Below, piece after piece: positions 18,919-28,733 of a stretch of 51,030 nt of DNA. The notes under the pieces are model-generated. The model saw only the letters and a program-made list of their open reading frames with translations. It made no database searches and was not told the DNA's origin. Origin of the DNA: Herbiconiux sp. GTDB taxonomy: Bacteria; Actinomycetota; Actinomycetes; Actinomycetales; Microbacteriaceae. Numbering within the stretch: position 1 is the stretch's first letter; the number at the start of each line of letters is the position of its first letter. The position numbers were made by a program, and so were the translations under genes. The stretch is taken from positions 1 through 51,030 of the forward strand of contig NZ_JAHFUY010000029.1 of NCBI RefSeq assembly GCF_023264895.1, in the 5' to 3' direction.

Positions 18919-21825
18919 CTACTCCCTGCCGGTCAGGCCCCAGGCGTCCTCATCCGAGTCGCCGTCCACCTCAGGGTACTGGTCGAGCGACTCGGTCGGG
19001 AACGGGTTGGCCTCGGCCGAAGCCGGAGCCGGAGCCGGAGCCGCTGCCGCCATGGCCGCAGCGGGCGCCGCACCGGCGGGCGCAGCAGCAGAGCTCGCTC
19101 CTCCCCCGCGGAGCATCGCCAGCACCTCCGGCAGCTGCTCGGCGGTCACGAGCACGTCGCGCGCCTTCGAGCCCTCCGACGGGCCGACGATCTCGCGCGA
19201 CTCGAGCAGGTCCATGAGACGCCCTGCCTTCGCGAAGCCGACCTTGAGCTTGCGCTGGAGCATCGAGGTGGAGCCGAACTGCGTGTTCACCACGAGCTCG
19301 GCCGCCTGCAGCAGCACCTCGAGGTCGTCTCCGATGTCGGAGTCGATGTTCTTCTTCTCGGCGGTGACGGCCACGTCGTCGCGGTACTCGGGGCGGGCCT
19401 GGCGGGTGACGTGCTCGACGACCTTGGCGATCTCGCTCTCGGGCACCCAGGCGCCCTGCACGCGGATGGACTTCGACGAGCCCATCGGCAGGAAGAGCGC
19501 GTCGCCCTGGCCGATCAGCTTGTCGGCACCCGGCTGGTCGAGGATGACGCGGGAGTCGGTGACGCTCGTGACGGCGAAGGCGAGCCGGGACGGCACGTTG
19601 GCCTTGATCAATCCCGTCACGACATCGACCGAGGGCCGCTGGGTGGCGAGCACGAGGTGGATGCCGGAGGCGCGGGCGAGCTGGGTGATGCGCACGATCG
19701 AGTCCTCGACGTCGCGCGGGGCGACCATCATGAGGTCGGCGAGCTCGTCGACCACCACGAGGAGGTAGGGGTACGGCTTGAGCTGGCGCTGCGAGGCCGG
19801 CGGGAGCACGATCTCGTCGTTGATGACGGCGCGGTTGAAGTCGTCGATGTGACGGAAACCGAAGCTCTCGAGGTCGTCATACCTCATGTCCATCTCCTTC
19901 ACCACCCACGACAGCGCCTCGGCCGCCTTCTTGGGGTTGGTGATGATGGGGGTGATCAGGTGCGGCACGCCCTGGTAGGCGGTCAGCTCGACCCGCTTGG
20001 GGTCGATCAGCACCATGCGCACCTCGCTGGGCTTCGCGCGCATCAGAACGCTCGTGACCATCGAGTTGATGAAGCTCGATTTTCCGGATCCCGTGGAGCC
20101 GGCGACCAGGAGGTGGGGCATCTTGGCGAGGTTCGCGAGCACGAACTTGCCCTCGACGTCCTTGCCGACACCGATGGTCATCGGGTGCGGGTCGTTCATC
20201 GCCTTCTGCGAGCGGAGCACGTCGCCGAGCGAGACCGTCTCGCGGTCGGTGTTCGGGATCTCGATGCCGATCGCGCTCCGGCCCGGGATGGGCGAGAGGA
20301 TGCGCACCTCGTTCGACGCGACCGCGTAGGCGAGGTTCTTCGACAGCGCGGTGACGCGCTCGACCTTGACGCCGGGGCCGAGCTCGATCTCGTAGCGGGT
20401 GACGGTCGGGCCACGGGAGAAGCCCGTGACCGAGGCGTCGACCGAGAACTGCTTGAGGACGTCGGTGATGGCCGCCACGATGTCGTCGTTCGCCGCCGAG
20501 CGCGCCTTCGAGGGCTCTCCGGTGGAGAGGTGCGAGACCGAGGGGAGGCGGTAGTTCGCCGAGTCGGAGGCGGGGGCAGGGGCCGGCATTCCGGACACCT
20601 CACCCGTCATGGTCAGGTCGAGCGGGGTGTCGGGGAGGGGGGTCGCGAAGGCGGGGAGCGCCTCGGTGCCCTCGTCGTCGAGCAGGCCCGTGGTCTGGCG
20701 GCGACCGGGGAGCACCTCGCCCGTGATGCGCTTGATCGCGAGCTCGGCGGCCTCCATGTCGTGCAGGAGGCCGTTGCCGAAGGCTTCGGTGCTGTCGGGG
20801 TCGAGCGGGGCTGCGGCAGCCGGGTCGACGACCTCGGCGGCACTCGCGAAGGCGCCCTCCTCCGCAGGCGGGGTGCGGTCCTCGACGCGCGGGGCGAGCG
20901 AGGGGGTGTCGAACTCGGGGTCCTCCTCGCGCTGGCTCTTGTTGCGGCGCCACCACGGGAGGGCGTCGTCGCCCGCGCGGTCGGCGTCGAAGTCGAGCAT
21001 GTCGTCGATCGAGCCCGTCGCATCCGCGTCGCCCGCGCCCTTGGCCTTCGAACCCCTGGCGGGCTTCTCCGGCTTGGCCTCCTCGGCCTCGGGGGCCGGG
21101 GCGCCGAAGAGGTAGGCGTAGAGCTCACGGAGGCGGCGGCCGATCCGGTTCGGCGGGGTCTTCGTGATGATGAACAGCGACAGCACGCCGAAGACCACCA
21201 TCACGGCCGTGGCGCCGATGGGTGTGATGAGGAGGATCAGCGGGGCGGCTACGAGCCAGCCGACCACGCCACCGGCGACCGCGAGCTGCTCGATGCCCGC
21301 GGCGGGCTCGGGGGCGCCGCCGAAGATGTGGCAGAGCCCGGAGACCGTGACGAGGAAGATCGAGAGGCCGATGCCGATCCGGCCGTTGTCGTGCACCGAG
21401 CTCGGATGCCGGAACAGCCACAGCGCGAGCAGCAGCATGATGACCGGGAGCGCGTAGGAGACGCGGCCGAAGAGGCCGCCGAAGGTCCAGGCGCTGATGG
21501 AGTTGGCGACGGCGCTCGAGGCGAAGAACCACTCCACGAGCGCACCGGAGACCGCGAGCAGGAAGAACAGGAACGGGAGCCCGTCGCGCCGCTCCTCCTT
21601 GGCCAGCTTCTCGGGACCGAACGCCCGGGCGGCACCGCCCACGACGTGGGCGAGCCCGAGCCAGGCCCGCGTGATGACGCCGGGACCCTGCTCCTCGCTC
21701 ACCACGGGGTACTTGACCGTCTTCTGAGCGGTGGTGCGGGCGGGGGTCTTGCGGGTGCTGGTGGCGGCCGTCCCGCGCGCCGATGACGCCCGCGCGCGGG
21801 GCGTCGACTTGCTACTCGTGGCCAT
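18919..21825 (-). CDS. ftsK: DNA translocase FtsK/SpoIIIE
   Basis: Septal DNA pump for chromosome segregation. 968 residues: basic N-terminus, four hydrophobic helices (about 75-230), a long variable linker, then the RecA-like motor with Walker [10 protein letters not shown] near residue 577 and [13 protein letters not shown], and a C-terminal winged-helix gamma domain ([14 protein letters not shown]) that reads orienting sequences. A Pro/Ala repeat tail follows. Start ATG 21825. A long reading frame on the opposite strand over the whole gene is its GC-driven shadow. Confidence 0.97.
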   Translation of the reverse strand: MATSSKSTPRARASSARGTAATSTRKTPARTTAQKTVKYPVVSEEQGPGVITRAWLGLAHVVGGAARAFGPEKLAKEERRDGLPFLFFLLAVSGALVEWFFASSAVANSISAWTFGGLFGRVSYALPVIMLLLALWLFRHPSSVHDNGRIGIGLSIFLVTVSGLCHIFGGAPEPAAGIEQLAVAGGVVGWLVAAPLILLITPIGATAVMVVFGVLSLFIITKTPPNRIGRRLRELYAYLFGAPAPEAEEAKPEKPARGSKAKGAGDADATGSIDDMLDFDADRAGDDALPWWRRNKSQREEDPEFDTPSLAPRVEDRTPPAEEGAFASAAEVVDPAAAAPLDPDSTEAFGNGLLHDMEAAELAIKRITGEVLPGRRQTTGLLDDEGTEALPAFATPLPDTPLDLTMTGEVSGMPAPAPASDSANYRLPSVSHLSTGEPSKARSAANDDIVAAITDVLKQFSVDASVTGFSRGPTVTRYEIELGPGVKVERVTALSKNLAYAVASNEVRILSPIPGRSAIGIEIPNTDRETVSLGDVLRSQKAMNDPHPMTIGVGKDVEGKFVLANLAKMPHLLVAGSTGSGKSSFINSMVTSVLMRAKPSEVRMVLIDPKRVELTAYQGVPHLITPIITNPKKAAEALSWVVKEMDMRYDDLESFGFRHIDDFNRAVINDEIVLPPASQRQLKPYPYLLVVVDELADLMMVAPRDVEDSIVRITQLARASGIHLVLATQRPSVDVVTGLIKANVPSRLAFAVTSVTDSRVILDQPGADKLIGQGDALFLPMGSSKSIRVQGAWVPESEIAKVVEHVTRQARPEYRDDVAVTAEKKNIDSDIGDDLEVLLQAAELVVNTQFGSTSMLQRKLKVGFAKAGRLMDLLESREIVGPSEGSKARDVLVTAEQLPEVLAMLRGGGASSAAAPAGAAPAAAMAAAAPAPAPASAEANPFPTESLDQYPEVDGDSDEDAWGLTGRE

Positions 21826-21891
21826 GCTTTCACGCTACCCGCGCGGTCGCGCTTCTCCGTGTCACGAGCTCGGGTGTCTCCAAAACCACGA

Positions 21892-21949
21892 CCGAGACGT
21901 CACTTTCCACACGAAGATCGAGATCTAGGTGTGGAAAGTGACGTCTCGG
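21892..21949. repeat. Perfect 21-bp inverted repeat between rnj and ftsK
   Basis: Arms 21892-21912 and 21929-21949 are exact complements around a 16-base loop that is itself partly palindromic (AGATCGAGATCT). No T run. It lies in the 143-base rnj-ftsK gap and could act as terminator, processing site or protein site. A degenerate copy is at 40412-40468. Confidence 0.8.
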
Positions 21950-21968
21950 CAGAGGGGATGGTGAGGGG

Positions 21969-23645
21969 TCAGGCCTCGATGACCAGGGGGACGATCATGG
22001 GACGGCGGCGCAGGCTCGAGTTGACCCAGCGGCCGACCGTGCGGCGCACGACCTGCTGCAGGGCGTGGGAGTCGCGCACGCCGTTCTCGGCCGCCTCGGC
22101 GAGGGCGGCACTGATCTTCGGCTTGACCGCGTCGAAGACCCGGTCGTCCTCCGCGAAGCCCTTGGCGTGGATCTCGGGGCCGACGACGATGCGGCCGGTC
22201 TGGGCCTCCACCACGACGATGATCGAGATGAAGCCCTCCTCGCCGAGGATGCGGCGGTCCTTGAGGTCGGCATCCGTGATCTCGCCCACGCTCGAGCCGT
22301 CGACGTAGACGAAGCCGAGGTCGTACTGGCCGACCACCTTCGCGACGCCGTCGCGGAGGTCGATGACCGTGCCGTCCTCCGCGATGATCGTGTTCTCCTC
22401 GGGCACGCCGGTCTCGATGGCGAGCTTCTGGTTGGCCACGAGGTGGCGGTACTCGCCGTGCACGGGCAGCACGTTCTTGGGCTTCAGGATGTTGTAGCAG
22501 TAGAGCAGCTCGCCCGCGGCGGCGTGGCCGGAGACGTGCACCTTGGCGTTGCCCTTGTGCACGACGTTCGCGCCGAGCTTCGTGAGCCCGTTGATGATGC
22601 GGTAGACCGCGTTCTCGTTGCCCGGGATCAGGCTCGAGGCGAGGATGACGGTGTCGCCCTCCCCCACCTCGATCTGGTGCTCGAGGTTGACCATACGCGA
22701 GAGCACCGCCATCGGCTCGCCCTGCGATCCGGTGGACATGTAGACGATCTTGTCGTCCGGGATGTCGCCGGCCTTCTTGAAGTCGACGAGCACGCCCGCG
22801 GGGACCTTCAGGTAGCCGAGGTCCTCGGCGATGGTCATGTTGCGCACCATCGAGCGGCCGAGGAGCGCCACGCGGCGACCGTTGGCGTGAGCGGCGTCGA
22901 GCACCTGCTGCACACGGTGCACGTGGCTCGAGAAGCTCGCCACGACCACGCGCCGGGGAGCCCGGGCGATGACGGCCTCGAGCACCGGTCCGATGTCGCG
23001 CTCGGGCGTGGTGAAGCCGGGCACGTCGGCGTTGGTGGAGTCGACGAGGAACAGGTCGACGCCCTCCTCGCCGAGCCGCGCGAAGGCACGGAGGTCGGTG
23101 AGGCGGTTGTCGAGCGGCAGCTGGTCCATCTTGAAGTCGCCGGTGTGCAGCACGGTGCCCGCGGGCGTCGTGATGGCCACCGCGAGCGCATCCGGGATGG
23201 AGTGGTTGACGGCCACGAACTCGCACTCGAACGGACCGAGATCCTCGATGTCACCCTCGGTCACGTCGAGCGTGTAGGGCTTGATGCGGTGCTCCTTGAG
23301 CTTCGCCTCGACGAGTGCGAGCGTGAGCGCCGAACCGATCAGCGGGATGTCCTCGCGCAGTTTCAGGAGATACGGGACAGCGCCGATGTGGTCTTCGTGG
23401 CCGTGCGTGAGCACGATCCCCACGATGTCCTGCAGGCGGTCACGCACGATGCTGAAGTCGGGCAGGATCAGGTCGACACCGGGCTGGTGCTCCTCGGGGA
23501 ACAGCACCCCGCAGTCGACGACGAGGAGCTTGCCGGCGTACTCGAACACGGTCATGTTGCGGCCGATCTCGCCGAGTCCGCCCACGGGGACGACTCGGAG
23601 AGTGCCGGGCTGAAGCGGCGGCGGATCGGAAATGGGGCTCTGCAT
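21969..23645 (-). CDS. rnj: Ribonuclease J
   Basis: Metallo-beta-lactamase/beta-CASP RNase with 5'-3' exo and endonuclease activity in mRNA decay and rRNA maturation. 558 residues from ATG 23645, with a GGAGGG ribosome site. Zinc motif LTHGHEDHIGA, the N-H-S-I-P-D-A and HTGDFKMDQLP motifs, beta-CASP domain with YMSTGSQGEPM, and a C-terminal domain ending RRRPMIVPLVIEA. Same strand as dapA, 38 bases downstream of it. Confidence 0.97.
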   Translation of the reverse strand: MQSPISDPPPLQPGTLRVVPVGGLGEIGRNMTVFEYAGKLLVVDCGVLFPEEHQPGVDLILPDFSIVRDRLQDIVGIVLTHGHEDHIGAVPYLLKLREDIPLIGSALTLALVEAKLKEHRIKPYTLDVTEGDIEDLGPFECEFVAVNHSIPDALAVAITTPAGTVLHTGDFKMDQLPLDNRLTDLRAFARLGEEGVDLFLVDSTNADVPGFTTPERDIGPVLEAVIARAPRRVVVASFSSHVHRVQQVLDAAHANGRRVALLGRSMVRNMTIAEDLGYLKVPAGVLVDFKKAGDIPDDKIVYMSTGSQGEPMAVLSRMVNLEHQIEVGEGDTVILASSLIPGNENAVYRIINGLTKLGANVVHKGNAKVHVSGHAAAGELLYCYNILKPKNVLPVHGEYRHLVANQKLAIETGVPEENTIIAEDGTVIDLRDGVAKVVGQYDLGFVYVDGSSVGEITDADLKDRRILGEEGFISIIVVVEAQTGRIVVGPEIHAKGFAEDDRVFDAVKPKISAALAEAAENGVRDSHALQQVVRRTVGRWVNSSLRRRPMIVPLVIEA

Positions 23646-23683
23646 GGGCCCTCCTCTCAGCGGGGGTTGCCCGCTTCTTTCAC

Positions 23684-24661
23684 TCAGCGGGTCGTACCCG
23701 CTACTTTCGGCAGTGCACCGCCGGCGGCCGCGTTGCGGTCGGGGCGGAAGTTCTTGAAGTCGAGACCCGGGATGTCCTTGACGAGGTCGATCTCGGTCTC
23801 GATCTGGGCGGCCTCCCACTCCTCGGGGCCCACGAGGGGCAGCCGCACGCGCGGGCTGCCGATGCGGCCGAGGCCGTGCAGGATGTACTTGGCCGCGACC
23901 GTGCCTGGCACGTGCGTCATGACGGCGCGGACGAGCGGCTCGAGCGACCGGTGGGCTGCGGTGGCGGTGGCGAGGTCGCCCGCGTTGACCGCGTCGACGA
24001 TCACGCGGTACGACGCGGGCGCGATGTTGGCAGTGACCCCGATGAGGCCCACGGCGCCGATGGCGAGGTGCGGCAGCACGTTCGCGTCGTCGCCCGAGAA
24101 GTAGAGCAGGTCGGTCTGGTTGAGCACCCGGCTGACCTCGCTGAAGTCGCCCTTGGCGTCTTTCACACCGAGGATGTTGGGGTGCTTCGCGAGGCGCAGC
24201 AGCGTCTCGTACTTGATCGGCACGCCCGTGCGGCCGGGGATGTCGTAGAGGATCACCGGCAGGTCGGTCGCGTCGGCGATCATGCGGAAGTGGGTGAGGA
24301 TGCCCGCCTGGGTGGGCTTGTTGTAGTACGGCGTGACGACGAGGTTGCCGTCGGCACCCGCCTTCTCGCTCTGGCGGGCGAGCTGCATGGCGTGGGCCGT
24401 CTCGTTCGATCCGCCGCCCGTGATGATCTTCGCGCGACCCGCCGCGACGTCCTTCCCGACCTCGACGAGCCGGATCTTCTCCGGGTCGGTGAGCGTGGAG
24501 GTCTCGCCCGTCGTGCCCGTGACGACGATGCCGTCGGCTCCGTGGGAGACGAGGTCGTCGATGAGCTTCTCGGCGGCGGGCCAGTCGACCTCGCCCTCGG
24601 CGGTGAACGGGGTGACCATGGCGACCAGGACCTGGCCGAACGGGTTCGCTGCGGTAGACAC
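23684..24661 (-). CDS. dapA: 4-hydroxy-tetrahydrodipicolinate synthase
   Basis: Condenses pyruvate with aspartate semialdehyde at the lysine/diaminopimelate branch. 325 residues, TIM barrel. GTTGETSTL binding loop, catalytic Tyr in ILYDIPGRTG and Schiff-base Lys in ILGVKDAKGDF are present. Start GTG 24661. The stop overlaps a small hairpin (AGCGGGT/ACCCGCT, 23686-23702). Upstream of rnj, a common actinobacterial pairing. Confidence 0.97.
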   Translation of the reverse strand: MSTAANPFGQVLVAMVTPFTAEGEVDWPAAEKLIDDLVSHGADGIVVTGTTGETSTLTDPEKIRLVEVGKDVAAGRAKIITGGGSNETAHAMQLARQSEKAGADGNLVVTPYYNKPTQAGILTHFRMIADATDLPVILYDIPGRTGVPIKYETLLRLAKHPNILGVKDAKGDFSEVSRVLNQTDLLYFSGDDANVLPHLAIGAVGLIGVTANIAPASYRVIVDAVNAGDLATATAAHRSLEPLVRAVMTHVPGTVAAKYILHGLGRIGSPRVRLPLVGPEEWEAAQIETEIDLVKDIPGLDFKNFRPDRNAAAGGALPKVAGTTR

Positions 24662-24702
24662 GGCTCTAGGCTATCGCCTCAGGTTAACGGGAGCCGACGC
24701 GC

Positions 24703-25605
24703 TCAGAAGCCCAGCCGTCCGAGCAGCTTCGGGTCGCGCTGCCAGTCCTTCGCGACCTTCACCCGGATGTTGAGGTAGACCTGCCGCCCGAGCAGCGGTT
24801 CGATCTGGGCGCGGGCCCTCGACCCGACCTCGCCGAGCCGGGCGCCCTTGGGGCCGATGATGATGCCCTTCTGGCTGTCCCGCTCCACGAAGAGGTTGGC
24901 GTAGATCTCGACGAGATCCTTGTCCTCCCGCTCCCTCATGTCGTCGATCGTCACGGCGATGGAGTGCGGCAGCTCGTCGCGCACGCCCTCGAGCGCGGCC
25001 TCGCGGATGAGCTCGGAGATGCGCGACTCGAGCCCCTCATCGGTGTACTGGTCGTCTGGGTAGAGCTTCTCCGACTTCGGCAGCAGCCGGATGAGCTCGC
25101 TCGTGAGCACGTCGAGCTGGATGCGGCTGGTCGCCGACACGGGGATGACCGTGTCCCATTCGCGGAGCTCCGAGACGGCGAGCAGCTGCTCCCCCACCTG
25201 CTGCTTCGACGCGGAGTCGATCTTCGTCACGACCGCGATCTTCTTCGCGCCCGGGTACTGGTCGAGCTGGTCGTTGATGTAGCGGTCGCCCGGACCGATC
25301 TTCTCGTTCGCGGGCACGCAGAAGCCGATCACGTCGACGTCACCGAGCGTCGTCTGCACGAGCGAGTTGAGCCGCTCGCCGAGGAGGGTGCGCGGCCGGT
25401 GCATGCCGGGGGTGTCGACGACGATGATCTGGCCCGCCTCGTCGTGCACGATGCCGCGGATGGTCTGCCGGGTGGTCTGCGGCTTCGAACTCGTGATGGC
25501 GACCTTCTCCCCCACGAGCGCGTTCGTGAGCGTCGACTTGCCGACGTTCGGCCGGCCCACGAAGGTCGCGAACCCCGCCCTGAAGTCGTCCTGCTGCTGG
25601 TTCAT
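24703..25605 (-). CDS. era: Ribosome-assembly GTPase Era
   Basis: GTPase binding 16S rRNA 3' end during 30S maturation. 300 residues from ATG 25605. G1 GRPNVGKST (17-25), G3 VDTPGMHRPR, G4 TKID, and C-terminal KH domain with GIIIGPKGARLGEVGSRAR. Its start overlaps the CBS-protein stop as ATGA. With ybeY, phoH and the CBS protein it forms a translationally coupled set. The open frame extending further upstream is a shadow of the CBS gene. Confidence 0.98.
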   Translation of the reverse strand: MNQQQDDFRAGFATFVGRPNVGKSTLTNALVGEKVAITSSKPQTTRQTIRGIVHDEAGQIIVVDTPGMHRPRTLLGERLNSLVQTTLGDVDVIGFCVPANEKIGPGDRYINDQLDQYPGAKKIAVVTKIDSASKQQVGEQLLAVSELREWDTVIPVSATSRIQLDVLTSELIRLLPKSEKLYPDDQYTDEGLESRISELIREAALEGVRDELPHSIAVTIDDMREREDKDLVEIYANLFVERDSQKGIIIGPKGARLGEVGSRARAQIEPLLGRQVYLNIRVKVAKDWQRDPKLLGRLGF

Positions 25606-26897
25606 GCGTTCTCCTCGGTCGGTTCGGCCATTCTCGCGGATGCCTCGGGGTCGCGGTGAACGAGAACGGTCGTGATGCGCTTGCGGCGGCCGTCGACGCG
25701 GTCGGCGATGAGCACGAGGCCGGAGGAGCGCGCCACCGATCCGGCCACCGCGAGCCGGCCGAGCGACTTCGCCAGCAGGCCGCCCACCGAGTCGACGTCG
25801 TCGTCGTCGAGCTCGAGGTCGAAGAGCTCGCCCAGCTCGTCCACCGGCAGGCGGGCGCTCACCCGGTAGCCGCCGTCGTCGAGCGGTTCGACCTCCACGA
25901 CGTCTCGGTCGTACTCGTCGGAGATGTCGCCCACGAGCTCCTCGATCAGGTCCTCGAGCGTCACGAGCCCGGCGATCCCGCCGTATTCGTCGACGACCAT
26001 CGCGAGGTGGTTCGACTCGGCCTGCATCTGACGCAGAGTGTCGTCGACCTTCTTCGACTCGGGGATGAACAGGGGCGGCCGGGCGAGCTCGCTCACCGGC
26101 ATCGTGTCGAGCTGCAGCGGCCGCTCGTAGCTGAGCCGCGCGGCGTCCCGCAGGTAGAGCACGCCCGAGATGGCATCGACGTCGTCGACCACGACCGGGA
26201 TGCGGGAGACGCCCTTGCTGAGGAAGAGCCCGAGCCCGTGGCCCACGGTCGCGTCGTCGTCGATCGTGACCATGTCGGTGCGCGGGATCATGACCTCGCG
26301 GACGACGGTGTCGTTGAACTCGAGGATGGAGTGGATAAGTTCGCGGTCGTCCTCCTCGAGCACATCGAGCTCGGTAGCCTCGTCGACCATGCTGAGCAGC
26401 TGCTCCTCGGAGGAGAACGCGCCCGTGCGCGGCCGGCCGGGGGTGACCCGGTTGCCGATCGCCACGAGGGCGTTGGCGAACGGACCGAGCACCACGCGAG
26501 CGATGTGCACAGGGACGGCGCCCGCCCGGACGACGCCGCGCGCGTGCACCCGGCCGACGCTGCGGGGGCTCGAGCCCACGAGCACGAAGGAGACAGCCGT
26601 CATGACCACCGCGGAGAGCACGAGCGCGATCCACAGCTCGTCGATCGTGAACGAGAACGAGATCGTGACGAGCACGGCGGCGGTGGTCTCCGAGACGACG
26701 CGCACGAAGTTCGCCGCATTCAGGTGCGCACCCGGGTCGAGGGCGATCGCCTTGAGGGAGCGCTTCGCCCGGTAGCGCTCCGAGAGCTCGAGCAGATCGC
26801 TCCGGGACAGTGTGAGCAGCGCCGCGTCGACCGCGGCGAAGAGGCCTCCGAATGCCACGAGCACGAACGCCGCGACGAGGAAGAGGGCGATCGTCAT
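25602..26897 (-). CDS. Hemolysin-family (DUF21/CBS/CorC-HlyC) membrane protein
   Basis: 431-residue membrane protein: three to four hydrophobic helices in an N-terminal DUF21/CNNM domain (about 1-140), two CBS domains (about 190-310, with MIPRTDMVTID and VVDEYGGIAGLVTLEDLIEE), and a CorC/HlyC transporter-associated domain (about 330-410). Probably a magnesium/cobalt efflux or homeostasis protein; substrate unknown and haemolysin is a historical label. Start ATG 26897 overlaps the ybeY stop by 4 bases; its stop overlaps era by 4. Confidence 0.92.
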   Translation of the reverse strand: MTIALFLVAAFVLVAFGGLFAAVDAALLTLSRSDLLELSERYRAKRSLKAIALDPGAHLNAANFVRVVSETTAAVLVTISFSFTIDELWIALVLSAVVMTAVSFVLVGSSPRSVGRVHARGVVRAGAVPVHIARVVLGPFANALVAIGNRVTPGRPRTGAFSSEEQLLSMVDEATELDVLEEDDRELIHSILEFNDTVVREVMIPRTDMVTIDDDATVGHGLGLFLSKGVSRIPVVVDDVDAISGVLYLRDAARLSYERPLQLDTMPVSELARPPLFIPESKKVDDTLRQMQAESNHLAMVVDEYGGIAGLVTLEDLIEELVGDISDEYDRDVVEVEPLDDGGYRVSARLPVDELGELFDLELDDDDVDSVGGLLAKSLGRLAVAGSVARSSGLVLIADRVDGRRKRITTVLVHRDPEASARMAEPTEENA

Positions 26898-27361
26898 TTC
26901 CGGCGGCGGCGCTCGTCCATCGCGAAGCCGACCAGGATGTCGCGCTGGATGCCGAACATTTCGCGCTCCTCCTCGGGCTCGGCGTGGTCGAAGCCGAGCA
27001 GGTGCAGGATGCCGTGGGTGGTGAGGAGCAGGATCTCCTCGAGCGTGGAGTGGCCCGCCGCCTCGGCCTGGGTCTCGGCCACCTGCGGGCAGACCACGAC
27101 GTCGCCGAGGAGGCCCGCGGGGGTGGGCGACTCCTCGGTGCCCGGGCGCAGCTCGTCCATCGGGAAGCTCAGCACGTCGGTGGGACCGGGTTCGTCCATC
27201 CACTGCACATGGAGCTGCTCCATGGCCGCCTCGTCGACGAGCACGATCGCGAGCTCGGCATCCGGATGCACGTGCATCTGCTCGAGCGCGTAGCTCGCGA
27301 GCCGCAGGAGCGTCGGCTCGTCGACCGGGATGGCGCTCTCGTTGTTGACTTCGATACTCAC
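26894..27361 (-). CDS. ybeY: Endoribonuclease YbeY
   Basis: Zinc endoribonuclease for 16S rRNA 3'-end maturation and 70S quality control. 155 residues with the metal motif THGILHLLGFDH. Start GTG 27361, 10 bases after the phoH stop. Normal length for the family. Partners Era and PhoH are adjacent. Confidence 0.96.
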   Translation of the reverse strand: MSIEVNNESAIPVDEPTLLRLASYALEQMHVHPDAELAIVLVDEAAMEQLHVQWMDEPGPTDVLSFPMDELRPGTEESPTPAGLLGDVVVCPQVAETQAEAAGHSTLEEILLLTTHGILHLLGFDHAEPEEEREMFGIQRDILVGFAMDERRRRK

Positions 27362-27371
27362 GCGGGTGCCC

Positions 27372-28355
27372 TCATCGGTTGTTCTGCTTGGCCTGCTTGG
27401 CCATCTGGAGCTGGTCGAACTTCGTGTAGGCGTCGACGATCTGGCCCACGAGGGTGTGCCGCACCACGTCGGCGCTCGTGAGCTCGGCGAAGTGGATGTC
27501 GTCGATCCGGTCGAGGATGCGGGAGACCACCCGGAGGCCGCTCGTGCCGGTGGGCAGGTCGACCTGGGTGATGTCGCCCGTGACCACCATCTTCGAGCCG
27601 AAGCCGAGGCGGGTGAGGAACATCTTCATCTGCTCCGGCGTCGTGTTCTGCGCCTCGTCGAGCACGATGAACGAGTTGTTGAGGGTGCGGCCGCGCATGT
27701 AGGCGAGCGGTGCGACCTCGATGGTGCCGACGGCGAGGAGCTTGGGCACGATCTCCGGATCCATCATCTCGTTGAGCGCGTCGTAGAGCGGCCGCAGGTA
27801 GGGGTCGATCTTGTCGGTGAGGGTGCCGGGCAGGTAGCCCAGGCGCTCCCCCGCCTCGACGGCCGGGCGCGTGAGGATGATGCGCTCGACCTCCTTGCGC
27901 TGCAGAGCCTGCACGGCCTTGGCCATGGCGAGATAGGTCTTGCCGGTGCCGGCGGGGCCGATCCCGAACACGATCGTGTTCTCGTCGATCGCGTCGACGT
28001 ACTCCTTCTGGCCCGCGGTCTTCGGGCGCACGCTCTTGCCGCGCGCCGAGACGATGGCCTGGCCGAGGAGGTCGGAGGGGCTCCTCGTGCCGTCGCTCTC
28101 GAGGATCCGCGCCGAGGAGGTGACCTCGACCGGCGTGAGGTCCTGGCCGTTCCGCACCATCAGCAGCAGCTCCTCGACGAGCCGCCGGGCCGAGGCGACC
28201 TGATCGGGCTCGCCGGAGAGCGTGATCTCGTTGCCGCGCACGTGCATCTCGACCTGCGGGTGGTTGCGTTCGACGGTGGCGAGCAGACGGTCCTGCGGGC
28301 CGAGCAGACGGACCATCTCGATGCCGTCGACGTGGAAGGTTTCAGTGTGCGCCAA
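27372..28355 (-). CDS. phoH: PhoH family P-loop ATPase
   Basis: Cytoplasmic ATPase, often linked with YbeY in RNA metabolism. 327 residues: N-terminal KH-like segment (about 10-70), Walker [17 protein letters not shown] (130-145), Walker [26 protein letters not shown]. The start is TTG 28355; GGAGG lies 9 bases before it and the downstream sequence begins A-H-T-E-T-F. Overlaps the HIT gene by 14 bases, so it is coupled to it. Confidence 0.94.
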   Translation of the reverse strand: MAHTETFHVDGIEMVRLLGPQDRLLATVERNHPQVEMHVRGNEITLSGEPDQVASARRLVEELLLMVRNGQDLTPVEVTSSARILESDGTRSPSDLLGQAIVSARGKSVRPKTAGQKEYVDAIDENTIVFGIGPAGTGKTYLAMAKAVQALQRKEVERIILTRPAVEAGERLGYLPGTLTDKIDPYLRPLYDALNEMMDPEIVPKLLAVGTIEVAPLAYMRGRTLNNSFIVLDEAQNTTPEQMKMFLTRLGFGSKMVVTGDITQVDLPTGTSGLRVVSRILDRIDDIHFAELTSADVVRHTLVGQIVDAYTKFDQLQMAKQAKQNNR

Positions 28356-28704
28356 GTGATGCTTCCTCCAGGCCGCCTGCCATCACGTGCGCGTGCACGT
28401 GGAAGACGGTCTGGCCGGCGTTCTCGCCGGTGTTGAAGATGAGCCGGAAGTCGCCGTCGGCGAGCTCCGCGGCGAGGGACTGGGCCATGGCCACGATCTC
28501 GGCCAGGAGACCGGGGTCGCCCGCGGCGAGCTCCGCCACGTCGCGGTACTGCTCGGTCTTCGGGACGACGAGCACGTGCACGGGAGCCTTGGGGGCGATG
28601 TCCTCGAACGCGATCACGCGGTCGGTCTCGGCCACGATGGTGGCCGGGATCTCGCGAGCGATGATGCGCGTGAAGATCGAGGGCGTCTCGGATTCGCTGG
28701 ACAT
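28342..28704 (-). CDS. HIT family nucleotide hydrolase/transferase
   Basis: About 120 residues of the HINT branch of the histidine triad family: IFTRIIAREIPATIV at the start, V-P-K-T-E-Q-Y, and the catalytic triad G-Q-T-V-F-H-V-H-A-H-V-M. It probably hydrolyses purine nucleoside phosphoramidates; the in vivo substrate is unknown. ATG 28704 has a GGA 8 bases before it; ATG 28713, three codons upstream, is also possible. Upstream of phoH, downstream of rsmE. Confidence 0.93.
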   Translation of the reverse strand: MSSESETPSIFTRIIAREIPATIVAETDRVIAFEDIAPKAPVHVLVVPKTEQYRDVAELAAGDPGLLAEIVAMAQSLAAELADGDFRLIFNTGENAGQTVFHVHAHVMAGGLEEASLGAH

Positions 28705-28733
28705 GCCGTCCATCCTACTTTTGCCGCTCGCCT

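Noticed and set aside
18715-21786. A 1023-residue plus-strand open frame opposite ftsK
   Set aside because: It mirrors the ftsK codon phase, has low-complexity Arg/Gly/Val-rich sequence and no domain; a GC-driven antisense shadow.
23686-23702. Terminator AGCGGGT/ACCCGCT at the dapA stop
   Set aside because: A 7-base stem with no T run, overlapping coding sequence; too weak to list as a terminator.
22065-24104. A 679-residue plus-strand frame opposite rnj and dapA
   Set aside because: It spans two genuine genes with intact active sites on the other strand and shows no recognisable domain.
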